Assembly: GCA_043798375.1 (NCBI GenBank)
Contig: JAZDOS010000049.1
Span: 1 to 22,754 of the forward strand
From: JAPLMI01 sp043798375
GTDB lineage: Bacteria; Omnitrophota; Gorgyraeia; 2-01-FULL-45-10
Length of the DNA: 22,754 bases
Direction of reading: 5' to 3'
In this document: piece after piece, positions 12,501 through 21,500 of the stretch
Position numbering within the stretch: the first letter of the stretch is position 1
How the letters are laid out: each line of letters starts with the position of its first letter
Notes under the pieces: generated by a model
Told to the model about the DNA's origin: nothing
Database searches by the model: none
What the model saw: only the letters and a program-made list of their open reading frames with translations
Position numbers and translations under genes: made by a program

Positions 12501-15500
12501 TCTTCCCAAGGATGCGGAAGAATGAGGTATGGGCTTCATATGACTCCAGCGTCACCCCAAGATATAACATCGATATCATAAAAAGAAGCGCCATCTTTGT
12601 CGTGGCAAGTGCCGCGATATATTTTGGTGTGCCGTGGCTCGGCCATTTCTCCTTTGACGCTTATCCGGGCCTTATTCACGCTCTTCCGTATCTTGCGCTC
12701 ATAATGATAACAGCGCTTCTTAATTGGGTCAGGCGTTCAAAGGCCCTGATGATCGCGGCCGTATTTTTGGCAACGCAGGTTTTCATGGCAGAATTTTGCC
12801 CCATACCCCCGTTATATTACACAAGCCTTGCGCTTACCGCGGTAGTCATATTCATCTACCTATCAGGGCTTTTTACCCGTTATTACAAAGCGATGTCCAA
12901 TCCGCATGAGCTCATCAGGAACCAGAGGAAGCAGGCAGAGCTGGCCAGGTCGATATTGCTGCTATTGCGAGACGGCGACGAAACACTGAAAGCGGCTGTT
13001 GAAGCGATCGATACCGACAGGGTAAAAGATGTGAAAGAATTTATAGATCAGATCTTGGTATATCCGGGTTTGAGCGATACCGCGAAGGAATACGTGGATA
13101 TAAAAAAGAATGTCTTTATCGACGACGTAAACTTTAATTTGAAGGACGAAAAGGACCCGGCTGCGAAGAAACAGCTGCAGAAGAAACTACTCGGAAAATT
13201 GAAGAGACGTCTTTTGGCGCTGTCCAAAATGGGCAGCGTATTAACACCGGAAATAATGAACAATCTGACACGGCCGTTACGCTCACGTAATTTACCGGGG
13301 TGGGAAGAGAGACAATATCCAGGCGGCATGGTCGGCAGGACAGCCAAGTACGAGCAAATCATCAACGCGGCCATAGTCAAAAAGGAAGAGCTTATTAATA
13401 TGTGCAACGAGAGACTAAATACAGATTTTAATCCTACGATCCGTTTCTGGGGTGCCGTATTTCTTGTTCCGGGCGCCATAATTGCCGCAAGCTTTATTGT
13501 CGCGGGACTGCTGCATTTAGTTGCACTACCAATTGCTATAATAGGAGCGCCCGCAGTAATCGTAATTTCATTGGCGGCGTTCGCGTTCATTATAGGTATC
13601 AACGCGAAAGCCATGACGGTCATATATCCGGCCAGGGATATGCGGGCGATATTCAAAGATTATCAGAAGTTGATCTATAGCGCTGACACCGCCGCGAATC
13701 TCGGTATAATTGAAATAAGAAGATTCCTGGTCCAGGCCAGGTCTGGTCTCGGACAGATGATGGAAAAATATCCGGGCGAGGGATACAAACACCTGCAGGA
13801 AGGATTGGATTCGGAAGAGGTGCCGATGCTGGTAGTGAGCAACACCGAGACGAATCGCGATTTTATGAGCGCATTTAGGCTGACCGCTCTTGAAAGATGG
13901 CCGCGGAAGATATCGATGTTTTTGAAGATAGCCGCCGTCATATTTGCGCTTGGAGCGGCCGCACACCTTCTAGTGGTTCTATGGATAGCAGGCGCCAGAG
14001 AGTATGTTCAGGTTTTGGGCGGACAGGATATCTTGAGTTGGAGCCAGCTGTTCGACAGGCCATTCGGTATAGTCAAGATCGGGGAAGCGTTGGTTAAAGG
14101 ATACTGGTGGGATGCCGCATACTGGCTGCCGATGGCTTTTACGCAGGCCGTATTCCAGATATCGATGATAGGAAGCTTTGTGCTATTCTGGAGCAAATAC
14201 GGCCCGTTCTATTTCGTAGGGCAATATACAAAGACTTACAAGGAGGACAAGGTAGTAACTGTGAAGAAGCTATCTTTCTACGGCTCCGTTTTTATCGGAT
14301 CAGCAGTTTTCCTTGCTACTGTCATAATGTGCGGTCCAGTAGTATCAATGGCCGCGGGCAGCATATTCGGGGCATATGCCAATCCCGTATTGGTAGTGAT
14401 GAGCATGTTAAGCGGCGTATCTTTGGTATATTCAGCTATGCTGCTCGTCGTGCTGCAATCGGCGAAAGATAAATACAGGGCGATATGCGAGGATGACGTC
14501 TTAACGGATGCCAGGGTAAAGAAAGATGGCACATTAGATATAAGAGGAAACACTTTAAATATAGTGGAAGCCGAAAGAAGGAAGATAGGTAATTGGGCAA
14601 GAGAGGTAGAGCTATCGATCAATAAATTTGTTGAACGAGTGATGGGTGAAATAGAGGATGCGGATTATGCTGTAATCAAAGAGGCAAACGACGCTTATCG
14701 AACCTATGGCGATAATTGGAAAGAGCATATGACATCCGATCCCGACGGCTTAACCGCGCACGAAAAGGTTATGTGGTATGAAAAGAAGTTCGGCAGCGGC
14801 GATAAACCTTCAGGGGTAGATTACGAAGGCCTTGACAGCGCAAACCCGGCCGATAGGCTCAAGGCTATCGAAGGCGCCTATCAAAAGCTTACCAGAGACC
14901 AGATAGTCTTCAGGATGTCCGGCGCCGGTTTCAATGAATTAAAAAAAGAACACAGGCGCGATTATTCCGCCCTATTTGACATGGATTCCATAGATATTGA
15001 GTTCGTAAAACGTCATCCCGGCATTCTTAACACGGAAGATATGGACGAAGATGAGGCGGAGCGCTTGCTGGCAGAATTGAACACGATGACCCCCGTCGAT
15101 TTTGAAAATTTAAAGACGACAATACCCGATCTCATAGATTGCTCAAAGATAGCATTGTGGGATGTGCAGGCGAAACCGAGCGTTATAAGACTGACCGCGG
15201 ACGAACTGAGGGCTTTTATGGATACTTCAGCAAACGAAAGGAAGATCGTGCTTATGTACGACTTTCTGTCACGATTCCCGCCATGGATAGTCGTTGTCGG
15301 CGGCGCCGACGCGATATTCAAACTAATCAACGCGCTTCTATGTTTCCGCTACCCTCTCAATAAAACGAAATTTATCTTCGCCGGAGAGAACTGGGATAGA
15401 GAAATACAGGATGCGGTGCGCGAAAGAAAAAAAGCGGGGGATTATCCGCCGCAATTGATATTTAGGGGCATGGCTATAAGGGAAGACGGCAGGCCCGCGA

Positions 15501-18500
15501 CCCCCGTTCCTGACAGTATAAAGAATAGCAATAGATTTGTGCGCCCGTTTAAACTGTTATACTGGTGGATTTTTATAAGGAAACCGGCAGAAGCCGCTCA
15601 AGCATTTACAAAACCCGGCGCCAATACCGGTGCGCTAGTCCCTAAAATATCAGATGACGTGGAAGGAATATCGGATGGCAGGGCAGGGATAATTTACGAT
15701 GCCGAGAACATACCGAATCCAAATCAGATTTTGCAGCTCATCCTGGGTACGATGGACGGCGTTGCCAAACTCCGGCATCTTAACGAGACATATTTTAAAC
15801 CAAAGTTAGAAGGCGAGACAAGCTCATGGAAAGCGATCGATGACAATGACGATATCGATACCGTTGTTGAAAAAACCCTTGCCAGCGTCACCGATATGGC
15901 GCGCATATACACCAGAGAAGTTAATTCTAACGAGGACGATATTTCCTTGACCCATAGATTTAATTTTAAGACAGGGTCCATACTCGAACTCCAGCTTGCC
16001 TATTTCGCGCGCCATACGTTAAGGACGCTCTTGGAAGTGACATGCGGCTTGGAGGGCGGCAAGCTTATAAACATAGCTACCGCGATGATGCGAGGTGAGA
16101 TAGAAAAATATCTGGACGATGGGGTTGCCAGAACCAGAAAGGAAAGAAAAGAAAGGGCGCGTAAGAGGAAGGAGGCGCTGCAACTTTATATATCGATCGC
16201 TAATGCTCCAGGATCAGGTCTCGCGCGTGATCTCTATATTAAGGGAAAGATAACGAAAGACGAATTTATAAAACGCCTTGTCATAGCGGAGTTCAGGCGT
16301 ATCAATGAGCCGAGGAACGGCCAGGGAAGGCTCGTCAAGATAAACAGTGCCCTGCACAGGGCTCAGGGCCAGGTAGCGGCATTCATGTACGGCGAATACG
16401 CGAGCTGGTATCCTATCGGCTGGGCAGGATTACATGGCTCGGCGGATACGTTCAAGCCTCTTGGCGGAACTACCGGGTATTTCTGCACCGAACCGGTCGA
16501 AGAGATAGATTGGAAGGATCCCGAGATAGTAAGAAGGCTCGGGCTAGACAAAAAAGAGACGATTAAATTCCATGGAAAAGATATTGAGGTCACGCCAGCC
16601 GAAATCATAGAAAGGCATTATAAAATAACAAACAAGCTTCTCACGGTCGGCGGCTGGGACGAGTATCAGGTGGCAGAAGATTATATGCTGGGATTTGTAA
16701 TGTGGTTATACGGATTTAACGTCGCGGGATTTTTAAGCCTGACACCCGAAGACCAGGGTGGTTTCGAATCTTTCCTGAGTTTCATGTTCCGGCCGAAGCA
16801 GATGTCGCGATGGATAAAAGGCTACATCATAGGTTTACTCGTATTCGTCGAGAACATCCCCGAAATATATGAACGGAAAGGTTTATGGGGAATATTTGTA
16901 TTTCTTGTCCCGACTCTAAGCAGCGCGATCTCTCCGCTCACATTCCAGGTTGCCAAAGTGCTTTCACTATCCTGGATCATCCACTTCATACCGCTCGATA
17001 AGATAGGTGAGGCGATAATGGCCTCGCGCCTTGCCCCGTACGCAAATTGGTTCAATAATCATGTACCCATAGGCACATTCATAAATGACGTCCAGGACAA
17101 GGTCAATGACCTTGTCCCGAGCATTCTCTGCATGTTTCCGATCGGATGGATATGGGGTATAGGCCCGTTTATAGTTGGCATACCCATATTCTTCCACAGG
17201 TTCTTTACTATACTGGGCATTATAAAAGGTGCGGATGATTACCTCGGCAGGCAGCGGATCCTGGAAGAATATGACGAGATGATCGACGACCTCATAAACG
17301 GCAAAGACAAGATTAAGGGCTTAAGGAAAGAGATAAGGGCCTTAAAGGATCCCGGCCTTATAGCTCAGCTAAAAGTTTTAAGAAATAAGATAGATGAATT
17401 CAGGGAAATGGTGGATGAAGAGGGTGACCACGCGGCACCCATTATAGATGAAATAGAGAATATTAAAGAAATGCTTAAGGCAAAGGATGCGGCTTTTATC
17501 ATAGTGCTCCTGGATACCATGGAACACGTCATAAGGATAAGGGAGGTAGTCCGTACAGGAGAGCTCATCGAGATATCAGGGGTAGTTTCACCCCGCCGTT
17601 TTGTGATGGGGATAGGCTTCTACATGGGCGCCCTTATCGGCTTCATATTAAGCCTCGGATTCTTATCGCCGCTGGCGGTCTATATTTCATATGGAGCCTG
17701 GGCATTGATCGCGATCGCGGCTTTCATGGTATGGTTTAAGCCATATATAACTAAGGCGCCCCAGACGGCGCCAGCGCTGGAAGAATCGCCTCTATCGATA
17801 AATCACAAATTACTCATTACTGTAGGGCTTGGCATCCTGGCGATGTTCAGCGCGCAATTTGACGTCGCCGTATTCACCGTCATTACCTTTATATCCGCTA
17901 CCGCTATCTACAGGATTTTAATGGGCAGATCTGAAAAATATATACGAGACGCAAAAGATGTAAGGCAAAGAAGCGTCAGGGCGATACGGGTGAGGACGGT
18001 CTGGCCGAACTTCTTTATAACCGAATACCATATGAACTATCTCGGCGCTAACCGGCAGGCATGGGGAGAGACAATGAACGGCGGCAAGCTTGGGTATTGG
18101 TGGCGCACTCCAAGAACGGTGGCTATATTGGCCCAGATGGTGGAAAAACAAAAGGCGAAATTGCTCAAAGCAGGCAGTAAAGAAGAGTCGGATTATCTTG
18201 ACAAAACGTTTAAGGAGATGTTTAACGAAAAGGCTACCGAAAAGGGAGCCGATGGCAGAAAATCGCTTATGGATAGAAGGCAAGGCCTCCAACTTTGGCG
18301 GAGCTACGGATTTATGGTGATAGTTGTTCTCATGACCGGCCTTGGCCTGCGTTACGACATTCAAAGTTTTTTGTTCGGAAGAATGCTAACCGAAATAACA
18401 CACAAAGCGACAACGCCATTTGTCATATCAAACTCCCAAATCATTGCGCTAGTCGCGCCTATCCTGATTATTCTATTGGGTTTCTTGGTCCTAAAGGCAG

Positions 18501-21500
18501 TAAAATCGATAAAGACGGCTAATGTGGTAAAGTCGTCGTCGACACATGATCTGGAGCCGGTAAAATCCGTTGGCGTATTAATAATGGGAGGTTTAATGGC
18601 GCTTATCGGTTATGCGGTCGGAATCGATGCCGGCCTTTCATTAAGTTTCGGATTCGGGCTGGCGGCGGCGGGATTCCTCGTCGAGGCAAGGCGGCATGTG
18701 AAAGTCAGGAACGATATCCGTAATTTAAATAGCGATAGAATAGGCGATGGCTGGATATCGGACGTCGCGCTCGATGAAATCTCGGCTCTCGGGGACGTAT
18801 TGGCCGAATTAAGGCGCGAAGGAATAGATATTGACGCGAAAAAAGTTACGCCATTGACGTGGGACGCGGCCCGGATGCCGGATAACGAGTTTACCGCATA
18901 TTTAGAATTGTTACGGACATCGCCTCCTGTTATCGCGAAAAGCAGCGAAGAAAACGGCACCATACAAATCGCCCCATCCTTATTAAAGCCCAAAAACAGA
19001 ACTTATCTGAAACAGATCCTCCGTCACGAATTCGCGCACCTCGGCGGCGCCGGCGAGATCGGCGCGACAAGGGCCGAGCGCGGCATATTCGGCTTAAGGT
19101 TTATTTACAACTTGCTGCCGCTTCTTTTCAAAAAACAACCGCCCCTGCCCGAAAGACCCTCGCCGGCTTCCAATACGGCTGCAGAATTCGCGAGAAGATT
19201 TATGATGCATGACGGGCAACCGGGATTCAGCATTTCAAGGATGATTAGCGATTATGACAAGATAGTGAGAAGCGGGTACCCGAGAATTCCCATGCTCGAA
19301 CGCGGTGTTATCGGCCTTATCGAAGATACTATGGCAAGAAACAGGGCGGCCGGCAGGACGACAACGCGTTATATGGACGCATGCGGCGGTATAGGATGCG
19401 CGGCGAACGAAGCGGCGGCAAGATATGGATCACACGGCCTGGAATCATACATGGTTGACATTAAGGAATGGATGCCGGCAGATATTCCTTCCGAAATAGT
19501 ATCATGGATAAGGGGAAGAGGAAGGCTGCAAGGTATCGATGACATATTCGCCAGAAAGCATCATTTCCAGAAAGCGGATATTACGGATGTGAAATTGCCC
19601 GCCAAGATGGATGTTATTACCAACATGGCGTCACTGCAATATCTTAACGATCCTATAAGAGCATTGGTCAATCTCTATAATCAATTGGAAATCGGCGGCG
19701 TCCTGATTACGAGTTACGCGGTGTTTGCGGAAGACAAGCCGGTGTTCAGAGGTTTTTACGAAGCCCTCGATGCGCTGGCCAAAGATTTTGGCGCAACAAT
19801 CTTTACTAAAGAAACGCAGCCACCCGGCGAGGCCGAATGGGTGCTATGCATATGTATCGTTAAGAACAATGATATGGATGCGATCCTGAACGCGCCGTTA
19901 GCGCAAGTGCGGAATGTTCATCCAATCCTTGGCTATCCGGACATGGTGGAGAAGGCAGCTTATTATGGCTCTGTGGTATTATTGCCGGCGGCTGCCACGA
20001 CGGTAGTTCCAGCTCGTGGAGCGCCGGTTGAACTGACCCAAGCAGCTGATGCGTTGCGCAGGATGCATCAAATCTCAATAGAGGCTACTGACGGAAGTAA
20101 TTTCACATTCATATATCAGGAGAAGCCCGCCCTTGAATATGGGCCGGACGCTTTCAGGATAAAGGTGTGCGACAGCCGTAGAAATGACGCAGGATATATT
20201 GACGTTTACGGGAACCTCATATCCACAAGTTTCGATTCGAGGTGGGAGTCCACGGCATACGACGCGATTGAAGTGAAAGAATCATACCGCCGGCGATATA
20301 CAGGTATCGGCCGGGCATTGATGCTTCTTGCGATGTCCATAGCGTCGTCTAGGAAATACCCTGATTTTATCGCCAGGCGCCCGAGGGCCGCCGAAAATAA
20401 CAAGTTCTATTTTGAATTGGGATTTGAAGTAAAGCCGGATGAATCGGAAATCGAACAGCCGTCCCTAGTGTTCAAATTTTCCGAAAAGGCATTGCCGGCG
20501 GAAATCCAGATAGAGCGTCTCGCAACGCCGCGGGTATCTCAACCCGTTTCGCCTGAAACGGAAAAAGCAGCTGCTGCCGAGGCCGCGCCGCAGTCGATAA
20601 GCGTATGGAACCGCCCATGGGTTAAGACGATGATAATTGCCGGCATAATCGCGGCAGTTGCCGCGGGCCTTGCCGTCATTCTATATTATTTAGCGCCGAA
20701 TGTAATTAATTTCGTTCGAGAAAACAAAAAAGGCGTTACGCTCGGTAGTTATATGACAAGCGCAGGCCTCGCCGCGGCGAGATTCAGGAAAATTATAAAC
20801 TTCACCGATTTATCAAAGAAGGGCCATAAGGAGGTTATGGGCAAAGAGGCCCCGCAACCCGCCGAACCTTCCGAAGAAATGACGGTCCTCGGGCAAATAC
20901 TCGCTGAATTCCCCGGCATAGAGAATAATATCAATAAACTGCGCCGCGCGATGATCAAGGCCTTGAAACAACCCGAATTTATCGTAGGAATATCGCAAAA
21001 TGCTTCCCCGAAAATGGAGGAAACTCTCCGCGCTTCGCTCGGAATCGGCGCGCGGATAGTGAGGGCCGAGAACGCGGCTGCCTTCGAAAGCTTGACGTGC
21101 CACAGTAGAATCCCGGCCATTCTTATAGACGAAAGCGTCACGCTCGAGGAAATATCGAAACCGGAATTTACAGATTCCGTAACAGCTCTTGTCTTGAATC
21201 TGAATGAATTCACGATACACAATAAGACCAGACGGGAGCTTCAGTGGCTTCTTCGTGAAATAAAAGAAAATCTCATGAAGATGGAACGCCGTGATATAGA
21301 TGAAGATATCAGGCTGGCGCTGGAGGAAAACAATGCCAAACATATTAACAGGGTCAAAGAGATCGTCCGCAAAAGAAAGTCCGGCCTGGCGCCTGTCTAT
21401 AACAGGGAAAAGATAAATCCCGCAAAATTCTACGGAAGAAGGATCGCCATAGCAACGACCGAAAGGGTTGCCTCGTATGATATGTATACGTTCGACAATA

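Noticed and set aside
13048..13656. A 202-codon minus-strand open frame with hydrophobic stretches
   Set aside because: It lies wholly antisense to the continuous giant frame. Its hydrophobicity follows from the complement of the membrane-helix codons on the plus strand, and there is no ribosome site or family motif.
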